Shown: piece after piece, positions 23,858-35,944 of the stretch
Numbering within the stretch: position 1 is the stretch's first letter
Layout: each line of letters opens with the position of its first letter
Source of the DNA: Bryopsis sp. KO-2023
Taxonomy: Eukaryota; Chlorophyta; Ulvophyceae; Bryopsidales; Bryopsidaceae
DNA: 64,000 bases
Direction of reading: 5' to 3'
Assembly: GCA_030272585.1 (NCBI GenBank)
Contig: BSYQ01000008.1
Location: 62,001 to 126,000 of the forward strand
Notes under the pieces: model-generated
The model's input: only the letters and a program-made list of their open reading frames with translations
Database searches by the model: none
What the model was told of the DNA's origin: nothing
Translations under genes and position numbers: made by a program

Positions 23858-26476
23858 AATGACCCCAAAATTGTACACTTGGGAATGTGGATGGATGGGG
23901 GTTGGGTGGGGAAAAAAGAGAGAGAGAGAGTGAGTGAGAGCACAATATTTCATGGGAAAATTTGATGTATCCCGAGAAATGTGATTTTTGAGGGTGCGAA
24001 GGGGGGCCATTGAAGTGTCGTGTTTTTTTTGGGGACGGGGACGGATTGGCTGGAGTTGAGGGGGGTGATTGAGTTGGGTTGAATTTTGAGGTTGAAAAAA
24101 AAATTGCAGTGATTGGGGGATGATTTTCTGCAATTGTGCTGGTTCCCTCCAGCCGGGAATTCGGTTTTTGACAATTGAGAGGACAGGAAATATTCAGAGG
24201 GAAAAAAAAAAAGAAAAAAGAAAATGCGAGTCGGGGGGAGTAGATACGCTTTTAGGTCTGATGTTTTTAGTGAATGCTTTAGTGACACTTTTTTTTTATT
24301 CGGTTTTTCCAGTCGTTGCTCTTCTGCGCAACGTAAATTTTGGACAGGTTTTTTTGTCCTTTTCAAATTTTGCCGGTACCTCTCTTTGCCCAAAAAAGCA
24401 TATAAAAAAAATGAAAGAAAAACCATCATGGATGGAATAGGGTGAGAAGTGCGATTGAGTGGGGAAGTGAGAGAAATTAGTGTACTAATTTCTGGAAAAA
24501 GAGTGAGAAACAAAAGTGTGAGAGAAATGAAAGGGTGAAAAAGTGGGGCGAAATGCGGTCGATATCTGGTGAGGTGCTGCTCCATAGAATTTAAAAAAAT
24601 ATAGTATTTAAAAAAAAGCTTGACAAAAAAAGATTATCCGTCAAAGCAGAAGAAGAAAAGTTGGAAGATTGCAGCAAAATCCGATGAATTTTTTTTTCTT
24701 TCATTTTCCTTGGAAATCCACGGAGGGTAAAAAAACGAAATTTGCTGTTGCGTTTTTTTTTTTTCATTGTAGAATTCAAAAAAAAAAAAGCAAAAGAAAG
24801 CGGCGAAGTCGAGGAAGAACAAGAAAAAGAAGGGGAAAAAAAAGCAAAATACTATGATTTTTATACGAGGGGGTTAAAGAAAGGTTCATTCTTAATTTTG
24901 CTTTATTTAGCAACTGATTTTTGCGAGTGGTCTGTGGAAATTGGAATTTGATTCGAGGTTAAGGCCCGACGATTCCGGGGGAAGGAGTGGTCCACGGCCA
25001 TTCATTCAAAAACCATATTGTGGGTCAGAATTTCTTCGAGGCAACGCTAACACTAGGAGAGCACATTGGGTTATATGTTTAGCAAGGGAGTTTTGGTCCA
25101 TATCCTTATTTTTCCTGTAATTTAGGGAGGGGACCTCGCTTGTTCTTTTTTTTATACAAAAGTTGGCTTGGGTTCTTGTTCAAAACTTGAAAAAAAAAAG
25201 AAAAAGGTGAGAGACTGGAGAGAAAGAAGAAGAAGAAAAGATATCGACCGCGTTTCTAGCTTGGGTGCTGTTTTGGCACATAAGGGACACTTTTTTGTTT
25301 TGTTTTTTGTTTTTCAACACTTGATAGTGTTTATATTGGGTTGGTGAGTTGATTCAATCGCATTCTCTCGTATCGTTTTTGTTCATGGGGCAACTGTAAG
25401 GTTTTTTCCTCCGGGTTTTCGGACTGGATAGAGAGAGGGTGTTTGTCAGTTTTGAGGAAGGCAAAAGGATCTGGCAAAGACACACACACTCGGGGCATTT
25501 TTGATGTCACAGCGCGTTGCATATTTTAATACCTCACCCGACGACTTGAACAAAAAAAAAGAATTCTTTTCTTTCCGAAAAAAAATACTGTAAATTTTTT
25601 GCACAACTGGAGGTGCTCATGCTTTTGCTGTTATCCCAGATATTCTCTAGTTTTGTTCTGTTCATCTGGTGCTCATATTTGGCTTGAGAATAGGGAGGTT
25701 TCTTGTAGCATGTCTTATCATTTTGTTGTTTTTTTACTCTTTTGCCTTCCACAAGTTCTCACACCCTTCCATTACTTTTCAAAAAGTCAACCTTCAGTCC
25801 GTTCGTCCCTGCCAACAACTTGCGAACCCTCAATCCGCTTTGTTTGCAAATTTTACCACCTCAGCGCCAGACCGAGATAGGCATGACGTTGGACGATCCA
25901 TTCGCTCGCACCCCTGCACCCTCGGCAGTGAGGTGAGGAAGAAGGAATGCACCCTGACAAATTGGTTCAATCAGTGGCGTTGAGGAGTCCCCATCCAACT
26001 TGGCGGCTGGGAGGCAGATTTTTAGAGGGAGGCTTCGCACATTTGGATAGAGTTCCCAAGCTTTGTGTGTTCGGACAGCCCGCAAGGAGACCCCCACTCG
26101 CAGCAAATCGAAGGAAGAACGCCAGACTGGCAAAGAAACACTCTGAGGGACAAAGGGAGGAAAAAAGTCGACTGCAGGCGGCGCGGTTTCGTGGAGTCGT
26201 ATGGATTGAAAGGATACTACCATGAACCGTCTCATGAAGGTTTGCCAGGGAGGTCAGAACGTCTTTGGTGCCCTATCGTTCGAGTTGGCGGGATAGCTTT
26301 GCTTGCATCGAGGAAAATCTGAAGGATTGCCTGAGACGTCTTTTGCTGCCCAGGCGTCAATTTGAGAGCCCTGAAGCGACAAAATCTATCAGCGGACCTG
26401 CAGTCGTGGGAGGAAACAACACGTACTACTTGAGAAGATCTGGAACGAGTGAACAGGACGAGTTGGGCTACAGAAG
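23858..26476. other. 2.6 kb A/T-rich spacer with a possible upstream exon
   Basis: 23.9-25.6 kb is T- and A-run-rich with no coding frame of substance; it includes the deaminase 3' end. A plausible first exon starts at ATG 25883 (MTLDDPFARTPAPSA) and ends at a doubled donor GCAGTGAGGTGAGG near 25928-25934. Open frames follow between 26024 and 26476 in more than one phase. I could not join them to the downstream gene with introns of normal size. Confidence 0.4.
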
Positions 26477-27470
26477 ATGCCGCCGTGCGACGTCTCCTCC
26501 CAGCTTGAAAGACAGGTTTGTGAAGCTGCATCTATTGCGGATGCGGCCGGCTCTTCCGCACCAGAAACAGTGTCAGATCTATTGAAATTCTCCTTTGGGG
26601 TTGATGACAGACAGGAAAGACGTCGCTTTATCAAGACACCCCAAAAGCCTCCACCAGATGGTGCGGAATGCCCTCACGATCCACAGCCGCCACCCCCCCA
26701 AGAACAGGTGGGGCCTGAAGTTCCAATACCAAGACTGGGACATCACAACGGATGGAATTGTTTGAGGGAAAGCGACCGGGTAGGTTTTGTTGTGGCTTGA
26801 TGATAAATCGTCAAGGGAGCGCCATTCCAGCCGCCAAATTGTTCACAGTCTTCGTGTTTGGGTCTCCTTTCCAGGAGATGGAGTTTGAGCGCGTTCTAGG
26901 AAGGAAAGTTCGACTCGACTACCAGTCCTTGAAATCAACAGGGTATGCAGGGGATTTGACAAATACGTATGGAGCCGCCAAACGAAGCGAAGACGACCCC
27001 ACCTTCTTCAGAATGTGCGAATAAATGAATGTACTCGCAGTCTTTACAAAACATTTTCTATATTTTGTGTTGGCTGTCGTGAGCATAACCTTGACGATGC
27101 AGAGCGGTGGAGTCTCCAACATTCGTTCGCTTCATGACCAATCTACCAGCCAATTCTGAAACCAGTCCACACAAGCGGCGAGAGATGTGGTTCAGGTGAG
27201 ATGTTTTTCTGGTGACCTGCGAGCCTGGACAGCTATTATTTCCAAAACATGTAGATTACCCCCTTTAATCTCTATGTTTCTGTGTACGTTTGCATGTATC
27301 AGGCAAAGGGAAGAATCACAAAGACTGGAGGATGCGAAATTGGTGGAGAGCTTGGGGATGCGGTAGGACACACTCATGCAAGTTTTCAAGTGTTTTCAAG
27401 TGTTGAGACTACTCGGATTTCTGTTTCTTTCTGTTGTCATGTCTCCAGAAAAATATTTTGGGAAAATTAG
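26477..27470 (+). CDS. Unrecognised protein, five exons, 205 aa (possibly longer upstream)
   Basis: Exons 26477-26779, 26875-27014, 27103-27195, 27303-27362 and 27449-27470 join in frame (phases 0, 2, 2, 2) with good GT-AG signals. The N-terminal half is Pro-rich (PQPPPPQEQVGPEVPIP). The middle has EMEFERVLGRKVRLDYQSLK. The C-terminus contains SPTFVRFMTNLPANS followed by a charged helix (EMWFRQREESQRLEDAKLVE). I do not recognise the family. The internal ATG at 26477 is the first start that yields a clean model. Open sequence to 25883 suggests extra 5' exons. No membrane segment or enzyme motif. Regular splicing and varied sequence argue that it is a real gene. Confidence 0.55.
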
Positions 27471-28911
27471 GACAGCAACTAGTTTTTTCCTTTACAACAA
27501 AGATGGTCAGAAAGAATCCTTCACAGTGTCTGCCCAAAAATCAAGACCTCTTGTATCAAAAGTGTCACTGTCTAGAATAACAGGAGAACAGGTTTGCACA
27601 AGGAAGAGAATGTTTGTTGCTCAATACAAGCCTAATGGCTTGCTCGTTGTTCAGAGGGGAAGATGAACAAGAAAACACTGCCAAGGAGGGTTAAGAAATC
27701 TTCAGAAGACATGACTTTTTTTTCTTGAACTGTTTTGCACACCAATGGGTACCTGGGTACCTTCCAAAAACCCTTTCAGCAAATGCCACAATACATTACC
27801 ATTTTGACGGCCACATACATTTAAAACGTTTTGTCAAAACCCACTGTTGCGTTTCAGCAGTCGTTCGCACCAAAGGCAGCAACCATATATGCCCAATTTC
27901 TCATATGGTCATATATATATGGACCAACCATCCTCCGCCACAATAGAACAGCACTGAACCTCGAACATTAACATTTCCATTCCCATTTCAATTTTTGAAA
28001 CAAATACCCCCTCCCCTCTTTCCAAGTTTTCCCTGTTTCATTTCAAATGCAGCACATCCTACAGCCCATTCACTTTGTAAAGGATACAGACCTCTCCAAC
28101 ACCCCCTTCTTTTTGAGAGTGTAAACATTCTTTGATACACTCTGACCACCACCTTAACAACCCTCAAAGCAACAATATTTCTTTCTTTTTTAATTTTTGG
28201 TTTGTTAGGTACCCACCCCACCCAATTCCCAAAAAGGCGTCGTCAAAACTGACGCTTTGCTGAAAAAACACGTACTTTTGTACATGAGCCCTTATGAACA
28301 TGATATTGTTGAGACTAATTTAAAACAGAAAACAAGCCACAGTGGATCTTATTCTGAAAACTACCGCCAAAACCATACTGCCCCTAAAAATGACAAAGTA
28401 GCGTGTCGCTGCACCTGCCAGTCAAAAATGAGCGGCTATTAATTAACAGAGGGCTTGACCCCAACCAGAATCTACCCCCTTAAAAGTGTCCCAGCACCAA
28501 AACTTTGCCTCTCTCTGACAAAAGACTTTGCCAACAAATGAACCCGGGGTTTTTTTCAACCCTTAGCAGAAAAAACTAGCCCCCAATCCTAGACTCCTTT
28601 TTATCGTTGCCAAAAGCCTGATAAATAATTGCCAATAATCATACCTTATTCTTTCCATTACCCAGGATCTCAGAACAGAGGTGCGTGGATAAGAAAAAAA
28701 ATGAGAGAAAACCCACCCAAAATGTGTAAAAAAGATACATATGCAAGAAAATTTGAATCCCAGGGATATGATGGAAAAAAAAAGCAATACACTAACCCAA
28801 GATTTCACATCAAAAACAATGAAAAGAAAAATTATCTACCACCCACACTACACAGATTTCACCATTTTGCCATACAGGCAGCCACTCCTTTTTCTTTTCT
28901 GCAAACCCATA
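27471..28911. other. 1.4 kb spacer between convergent genes
   Basis: Holds the 3' ends of the unknown plus-strand gene and of the OSCA-type channel gene. A/T-rich with scattered short frames; no gene, RNA or repeat recognised. Confidence 0.45.
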
Positions 28912-31900
28912 TTACACTTGATTATCATATTCATCATCACTGCTACCAAACCGATCGCTCCCCAACAAGACTCTATCCACCTTCCTGGCCCTTGCTAAAG
29001 CTGCGTGCAATTCGGACCAGTCGATTTTCATGCAAGGATTCACGTATTGGGTTTCTTTCACGGCGCATGCTTCGATTTTCTCCTCAGCCCTGGTTTCTAG
29101 GGATGGCACCGACTCTTGCTGTTCGATTTCAGCGTCCCTCAGGTCTAAATCGTGGGCAGCTCTCAGCGACAAAACGCTGAGGGGCCTTTTGTAATTGGCA
29201 TTCATGATGACCTTGAAAATGATGGTGAAAGCAGGAAGGGGTAGCATGAACGGAGCGTAGCCGAATTTTTTGAGTGACATCATGCCGATCATCATTAATT
29301 GCATTATGAAGAGCCCGGCAAGAACATGATCGAAAACCTGGAAAAGAAAAAAGGCAAGGGGGGGTGGTTACGTTTCAAAACCAAAAAGAAGAAAAAAAAA
29401 CGGAAAGATTTAAGCGGAAAGCTTGGACTGAAACTTCATCGTTTCTGGCCAGGAGATTGCGTTCAGCCAAACTCAAAATCAGGGATTCTCTGTTGGAAAC
29501 ATTAAAAAATGAGGGAAAAAAACAAAAAACCAACCCCGATGTCTCAATACATTTTTCAATACGGAAGGATCCATGGAAAAGATTACATAATTTTGGTTGC
29601 TTCAGCCCCAACTCATGACTCTTCAAAGCACCACACACCTCGATCCAAAGTTTGCCCCCGCTCTGGTAGCTTGGCTTGTACACATACAGCATATCATACC
29701 TCCAGTACAACATATTCACAAAAAAATACAAAGTGGCCACTGGCAAAATCAGAGGATTCACCGTGGAAAACACCAACCCCAACAAGATCACCAAAGTGTG
29801 GTGGGGGACGAACTCCCCATAACACATGGTCTGATTTTGCCAGAGTCGATTTTTTGCCCTCTCGCTGCCGACGAATTTGGACAGGAACCAAAAGATGGCT
29901 AATTTGGGTATTCTCAGAAACTGGAAGGAGTTCTCCACCAGCCCTTTGACCAGAACATAGTTTATGAAAAAGGATGCCGTTTGCGGGGCCGCACTGCCCA
30001 AGACATCAATGATCGATCCGGGGTCCTCCACGACCTGTTTCGATTGATTAAGAAACGTTCTGGTCATAAAACTGAAGAAAAAGATGGTGATGACTTGGAA
30101 AATGAAGTATTTCTGGGTGGTCTCCAAATCCAGCGAACTCTGAGAATACAGCCCTTGTTTCATATTCATGAACATCAGGAGCTTGGGCAATACCGCCAAG
30201 AAAAGCTTCAACACCAGATTGGGCATTATTCCTTGGAGGAAGCCTTTGACCAGAGGGAAGGTCACAATGGATCCTATCACCGGGTACTTTTCCAGGCGGT
30301 CTATCTCGATCAGGGCTTGAATGAACGCTATCGGAATCATGAAGAAGAGGCACAGCATGGCAAAGGCCGACCAAACGAGGATTTTCCTGGAGGAGCGTTC
30401 CCAGCTTCTCCATTTCAGATTTTCCCAAATGACTTCGTCAGGGTGGGGGGCTGCCTCGGCATGCCAAAAGTTCTCAAAGTGATGGTGCAGGGATGTGGCT
30501 GCGACGACCTGTACATTGATTTCCACTTCACCAGCTTAGTCTTTGTTAAATCTTTACTTTAAACAGTAGAGCATTTATCGTCACCAACATACAACACCAG
30601 CCAGTAGCTTACTAATGAAGCCATGTTAGATATTATTGTTTTGGAAGCATTCTTTCAAATTAAGGTCGTCTTTGAGGTCGCCCACATTTTTGGATATTAG
30701 CTTCTCCCCAGCTTGTGAATCGATCACAAAACACAAAAAAACGTCCTCACCTGAGCAAACCGAGTTTTGAATGTTACGAATGCAGAGGCTGTGCATTTTC
30801 CTGAACATTGAATTTGTAGCTCCTTGATCTGCCCCTCCAAGTGTTCCAATTTGCTAATCAAAAAGCTCAGCGAATCTACCGTGGTCGGTTTCGCCCCATA
30901 TTTTTCCTGAGCCCATTGCCCCACCGCCACAGGAATGATTTTCACGTTCTTCCTTTTGATGTGCTTCCTACACTTCACTCTGCGAGTGTATTCATCCACA
31001 AGATCCTCCAGTTTCATGAGCGTGTTTTCATACTCTCGATAAGGCCCCTCCAAACAAGTGGTGTCATTCACCACGGCTGAACAAACTACGGTTTCCTCCG
31101 AGTAGACCTCCCTGAATTGAAAATCCACCATGTTTTCCACCGACACCCCTGCAGTCAACCGCTCTCTGGCCCATGACTGGGGATCCATGTCAGTCACTTC
31201 GTTAGCTTTGGCCCTTCTACTTAACAGAACCGGCGGTGTAGCGTTTTCCAATGCATCCACATAATCATCACTGTTGGTGGAATCCACCGAATTGCTGTCA
31301 GCGTTTCCTCCCCCGGCCACCGCCCCCAGGTCGATCGATTGCTGGTCGCTTTTTCTGAATTTCGATCCGATGAGGTTTACCGACGACACTCCGAAATTGG
31401 TGACTTGCTTCGACAGATTTCCGATCGCGACGATATTGGGCATATTTCCGGACGCCACATGTCGAGAAATCGACGAACCCATGCCGCCCACCGCACTCAG
31501 CCCCTCCGTCGCCATAGTGAACATTTTCTCCACCGTCGTTTCGATCGTTTGTCGAGTGCGCTTCGGGAGATACTTGAACAGCGGCGACGCCATCACCCTA
31601 TCCAATATCGACCCGAACCTTACCCCAGGGACGTCGGTGACGAAGACGGTGTGCGAGTCGGCCCCCTTCGCCGTCGTGCTCAGATACTCGATGCGTTGGT
31701 CGACAGCTTTCCTGTGGTAACTCGCCAGCAACTTCAACGTCGTAAAGGTGACGACGTACAGCGAGATCGCGTGGACCCACAGCTTATCGGATCCCGCCTT
31801 TATGTTCGCCATGGATAACTTGTCGAAGTCCGTGAACGAGTACTTCGTGGACTCCTGGCTCTCGAAGTCGGCAACTGTCGAGTTCAGATTTTCGAGAGCG

Positions 31901-32331
31901 ATCCTATCGGCCTCGTCCAACCTGCTCAATTCCGCGTCCGTCAGGTTCCTGGCCTGTAAGCCGACGAGTATGTCGACTTGATCCCCGCTTATATTCGTCG
32001 GAAGCACCGTCACCAGACCCCACAGAGTCAAAATGGCAAAAAGCTTCAAACCAAAGGAGAACACCCGCAGATACGTGGCGGCGTCGTAACCCGCGATGCG
32101 AGTGATATCGTCCTCCGTGTACGCGAACAGCGGCGACACCCAACCCCAACACAACCCCCCCGGCAACCGTCTGGGTCTGTCATAGTCGCCATCCCGGATA
32201 TATCGCTTCGGGGCGAAAAACTTCTTCGACAGGTTTCCCCTTCGCAGAAAGTTGAACGCAGTGATAGCTGCGAAGAATATTAAAACGTCCAGACCAGCAG
32301 CTACGCCGAACGAGTGCAAATCCTGTCCCAT
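28912..32331 (-). CDS. OSCA/CSC1-type (TMEM63 family, DUF221) cation channel
   Basis: Three exons, 32331-30751, 30508-29639 and 29337-28912, all phase 0, give 958 aa. Residues ~10-190 hold the N-terminal membrane segments (GLDVLIFFAAITAFNFL; LKLFAILTLWGLVTVLP). A large cytosolic domain follows from about residue 215 (TVFVTDVPGV) to 560. The C-terminal channel domain begins with the hallmark VIWENLKWRSWERSSRK and MIPIAFIQALIEID. Several further membrane helices lead to a cytosolic Arg/Glu-rich tail. OSCA proteins are mechanically or osmotically gated Ca2+-permeable channels of the plasma and internal membranes. The cytosolic domain contains a Ser/Asp/Gly-rich insertion (GAVAGGGNADSNSVDS) not usual in plant OSCAs. 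Family confident; gating inferred. Confidence 0.9.
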
Positions 32332-34074
32332 AATACTTCACGGGAAGGAATGTTTTACGTCCCAAGCCACAGCTCGCAGGACCGTTAAGGTCCGGCCGTG
32401 TGTATCTTTCGACCAGAGAAAATCCACGGCCTTGCTCGTGGTCCCCTCCCTTAACTCAACCACACCCTGACAGCTGGCGTTTCTCTCAATATTGGTCATG
32501 CGCGAGGGCATGGGTTCCGTCTTGGGCGCGTGAGAAAAAACGTTTGCGTTTTCCCGCCCGCGTCCGACAGAACTGGCGAGTCATAGAGCTTACTAAGAAA
32601 TGTATGGAAATTGCAAATCTGCATGTGCCTAACGTGGGCCCGAATGGAATGCATTTTCAGCAGCTGTTCACTCGAACGTTGGTTTCGGTTAGCCAACTCT
32701 CCAATTAGGCACTTACTGTTTTACAAGCACATGGGATGCTGCAGGGTTGATTAGAATCCCCACCCTTTCTTCCACGACCACAGAAATTAGTATGGAGGGA
32801 TATATTTTCAAGGCGTTATTGAATATCGCAATTTTGGAAGAAAAGTGAGGCTATTTCCAACACCTTGAAGGAAGAACTACAAATGAATAGGATAGTTCAG
32901 CCGCAACCCCAGCAGCTACGAACGTATGCACGTGAAACCAGTTGATCACATTTTCCACACTTGAGCAGAGGCTAGATCACATTTTCCACACTTGAGCAGA
33001 GGCTATCTTTAATGTAATCTTAACAGAGTGGGTAGTTGCTTGTCCTTACCCTCCCCAACGCCTCGATCCTATATCCCTTCCCCAAACATAAATCTGTACA
33101 AAAAATGAACACCTTTGTTCTCCCCAATACCTTCCTATTTTCTTATTGTAAGAAAAAAATTGATCAGATACAACAATCAAGAATAAACAACCCCAAACAG
33201 GGCTTTTTCTTCAACAAAAAAACCACCACCAAGTTTTTTCAACCAATCCTAAAAAAAATCGATTCACCATGATGTCTTGTCAGATCAACTCGGAAAAAAA
33301 CACAACAAAATTTTCTTTCCTTATGACACCCCCGCGAAAGTACTCTTGTTTGAAAAAAGGGGGGGGGGGGTCAACCAAACCCAAGCCATCCTCCCCCTCC
33401 CAACCCTGGATCCTTCCTTCCAAATACTATATCTTTCAACTTTTTTTTCCACCCAATTTCCCTGCTTCTCTCCTAGTTAAGTAAGTACACTTGCCCACCA
33501 GCACGACACCGCCTCAGCTCATAAATCCGAAATCTACAAAACTATAATCCATCTTTCAGGCAAAAACGATCCAATTAATGCAGATCATCTTGTTTTTTTT
33601 TCAACTTTTTTCTAGGGATCACCCACACAGAGCCCTTTCTTTTCCTCTTCGTCATACCATAGCTAATCCCCCACAAAATTGCCGGCCCTCTCCAACACCC
33701 CTTATGATGGCAATTTCACATTTTCTTTCGTCAATTGCCTTCAGGTTCAACCCCCTTCAGTATCCTAATGCCAACACTTAATTCCACCACCACCCCCTCG
33801 AATACCAGACCACCTGTAGTGCCCTTTCTTGTCAAGCCTTTTTTCAATATTTCCATTGAACCCGAAATACTTGACCCAATGCCATTGAGGTACTACAGCC
33901 CGACTATCCCCCCTTCCCTGGGAAAAAAAAAAAGAATTACGAAATCGTACAATTTCTATTCCAAAACCTTTAAAAAATGGGCCAGGTACTCTCTAGCATA
34001 CAGCAACTACTTTTTCCTTAAATTCTCTTTCCGATTTTTTTTGTTTTTTGAACCCCCAGCGTCCCACTCATCAA
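32332..34074. other. 1.7 kb spacer with tandem duplication
   Basis: Between the OSCA gene start (divergent side) and the BTB gene stop. A perfect two-copy 31-bp tandem lies at 32944-33005 and an A6G12 tract at 33353-33370. From 33.0 to 34.0 kb the plus strand is C/A-rich and lacks coding frames; no gene supported. Confidence 0.45.
32944..33005. repeat. Perfect 31-bp tandem duplication
   Basis: The 31-bp unit starting GATCACATTTTCC and ending GCAGAGGCTA occurs twice head to tail with no spacer and no mismatch, indicating a recent duplication. Confidence 0.85.
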
Positions 34075-35463
34075 CTAACTGACCATCCTCAGCGAAACCT
34101 GGACCCTCAGAACCCCATTTCTACTGAGGAAAGAATGCAGATCGGAGGCCAAAAATAGGTGCGACCACCCGATCCCCATTTGAGTATCGAAGCTATTTTT
34201 GCCATTCACCATCAAACTGCCCAAATCCAGTTTGTACTGGACCTCCACCCAATCCCTCTTATCGCAGAAAGCGATATCGAATTCATCCTTTGGCCGCCTT
34301 CGGTGCAAATGGGCTCCGTACCAGCCCTTGACATCTTCCGATTTCAAATGGTCCCCATCGATCCCAGGATATTCATAGCAAAGGCCAAGAAACCAAGTGG
34401 ACCCTGCGTAGTACACCTTTCGGGAATACTTTTTTTCTCCGCTGCTTGTTTTATCAACCCCGTTAAACTCCACGCCAAACCTGAACCATTTTTCGTTGTT
34501 GAGGGGAGGGGCTTTGGCCACTGTGGGATCCTTGACTTGCCGCTGCCTCAAGGACCCATAAAACATTTCCCTTTGGAAGAGCTGGTCTTTTATCACTTGA
34601 AGGAAGGAGCTCCCACAGGTCACTTTGATTTTCGTGCACAATTCCATGGCGTGGCCCGGGGGGATGAACATGTAATTCACCGAGTTGCGCAATACATCGA
34701 TCAGGGCTTCCTTTTTGCTGATGGCGTCGGTTTCGAGCACCACTCCTCCGTGCAGGTCGTCGCTGCAACCCTCGCTGGAAGCCTGCGAAAACCCTTTCTT
34801 GTCGATGGCGTGGATCAGCTCCAGAACGAAACTTCCCCTTTCCAACTCGTTGTTGAACCACAGAGATCCCGACTTGAACAGGCTCTTGAGCACGAAGGTG
34901 GGGATCGCCAGTATCTCCTCCTTCACAACGTCCGAAGCCCGAAACCCCAAGGTGCGGATCAAGTTGCCCTTTATCCTCTCCATCCCCGCGCAGTGCCGGC
35001 CCGACAAGAAGTCATAACACTGCGCCAAACCCTGGAAATCCTTCGTTCGGAGCATAGCCGCGATAAAGGACGTGCATTTCTCCGTCATGTCTTCCACTTG
35101 TAGATAGGACGCCGTGGCCAGGAGCCCGTACACGTTATCTTCGGTAATGTGGACTTGGTGGCCATACAGCCCACGCAGCGTTGTTTCGAAGGATGCGGCA
35201 TCTATCCACGGATCCCCCGGACTAATATCTCCCGACGAAGAGTCGTCCCAATCCCCATTGAACCGCCCGCTGAAGTAGCCACTTGAAAGCAACACCACGC
35301 GGTGCAACCGAAACGACGCGGTTTCGGTCTCGGTGCGCAGCGTGATCGATATATCAGCCCATTCGGTTTTTTGCCACAACTGCCGAAGACCCCCGAAAAT
35401 CGCGGGTCCCAAAGATACGCTCTTGGTAACCACGGGTAGGTCGTGGCTATCGTCCGTCCCCAT
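34075..35463 (-). CDS. BTB-BACK domain protein (germ-cell-less-like)
   Basis: Intronless 462-aa frame. The BTB/POZ domain spans about residues 30-125 (WADISITL, then FRLHRVVLLSSGYFSGRF). A BACK domain follows to ~230 (LAQCYDFLSGRHCAGMERIK, ASDVVKEEILAIPTFVLKSL). The C-terminal ~140 residues form a TRAF/MATH-like beta region (WFRFGVEFNG, KVYYAGSTWFLGLCYEYPG, GAHLHRRR). That order matches BTB proteins related to germ-cell-less and kelch-type CUL3 adaptors. I infer a substrate receptor of a CUL3 ubiquitin ligase; the substrate is unknown. It is divergent from the MFS transporter gene, 481 bp between the start codons. No introns, unlike most neighbours. Confidence 0.82.
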   Translation of the reverse strand: MGTDDSHDLPVVTKSVSLGPAIFGGLRQLWQKTEWADISITLRTETETASFRLHRVVLLSSGYFSGRFNGDWDDSSSGDISPGDPWIDAASFETTLRGLYGHQVHITEDNVYGLLATASYLQVEDMTEKCTSFIAAMLRTKDFQGLAQCYDFLSGRHCAGMERIKGNLIRTLGFRASDVVKEEILAIPTFVLKSLFKSGSLWFNNELERGSFVLELIHAIDKKGFSQASSEGCSDDLHGGVVLETDAISKKEALIDVLRNSVNYMFIPPGHAMELCTKIKVTCGSSFLQVIKDQLFQREMFYGSLRQRQVKDPTVAKAPPLNNEKWFRFGVEFNGVDKTSSGEKKYSRKVYYAGSTWFLGLCYEYPGIDGDHLKSEDVKGWYGAHLHRRRPKDEFDIAFCDKRDWVEVQYKLDLGSLMVNGKNSFDTQMGIGWSHLFLASDLHSFLSRNGVLRVQVSLRMVS

Positions 35464-35944
35464 CCCGAAACACTATACAACGTAGCTGTGGAAAAACTGG
35501 CGCCCCCAGCATCGGACAAAGCTCCTTTCCGTTTTCCGTCGCTTTCTGTCGCTCCATTTCGACAGACAGAACAGAGACAGCGCCATCGCAGCGTCCAAAG
35601 TGGATACAATCATGCGTTACGTATTTGATCACACTTTCCATCCCCAATCACACCTTGACTCCAAGAGAATGAGTAACGGCGCCGTGACGCTAAAGTACAA
35701 GGACCCCATCACACCCGTTTCGTACGGGTTTGGGATTCGGTGTGACCGCATCCTGCACCACCCCAAATCCGCCCTGCGATCTGGCTTCTTTGTTCAGACC
35801 ACATTTCAAACTCGAATTCACAGCAGCTACAGCCAGATCGAGCGGAGGATCGCCACGCAAAAGGGGGTTTGCCTTGTGGCGCCAATCCCCCTCAGTGGAT
35901 TGTGAGAAGAAAATTAGTCATTGGTTGAATCCGATCCGCAATCG
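35464..35944. promoter_or_regulatory. Divergent promoter region between BTB and MFS genes
   Basis: 481 bp between two opposed start codons must contain both promoters. A plus-strand frame of 101 codons (35600-35905) is open here but lacks any recognisable feature and ends just before the transporter ATG. No TATA box noted. Confidence 0.4.

Noticed and set aside
23858..25882. Possible genes in the T/A-rich region after porphobilinogen deaminase
   Set aside because: All frames are short and driven by poly-T/poly-A tracts (Phe/Lys-rich products); no splice-consistent model could be built.
29981..30562. 193-codon plus-strand frame antisense to the OSCA channel exon
   Set aside because: Overlaps the conserved channel core on the other strand; no independent evidence.
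34159..35103. 314-codon plus-strand frame antisense to the BTB-BACK gene
   Set aside because: The minus strand encodes clear BTB and BACK domains across the same bases; the antisense product matches nothing.
35600..35905. 101-codon plus-strand frame between the BTB and MFS genes
   Set aside because: No recognisable features; position fits 5' leader or promoter of the transporter gene.
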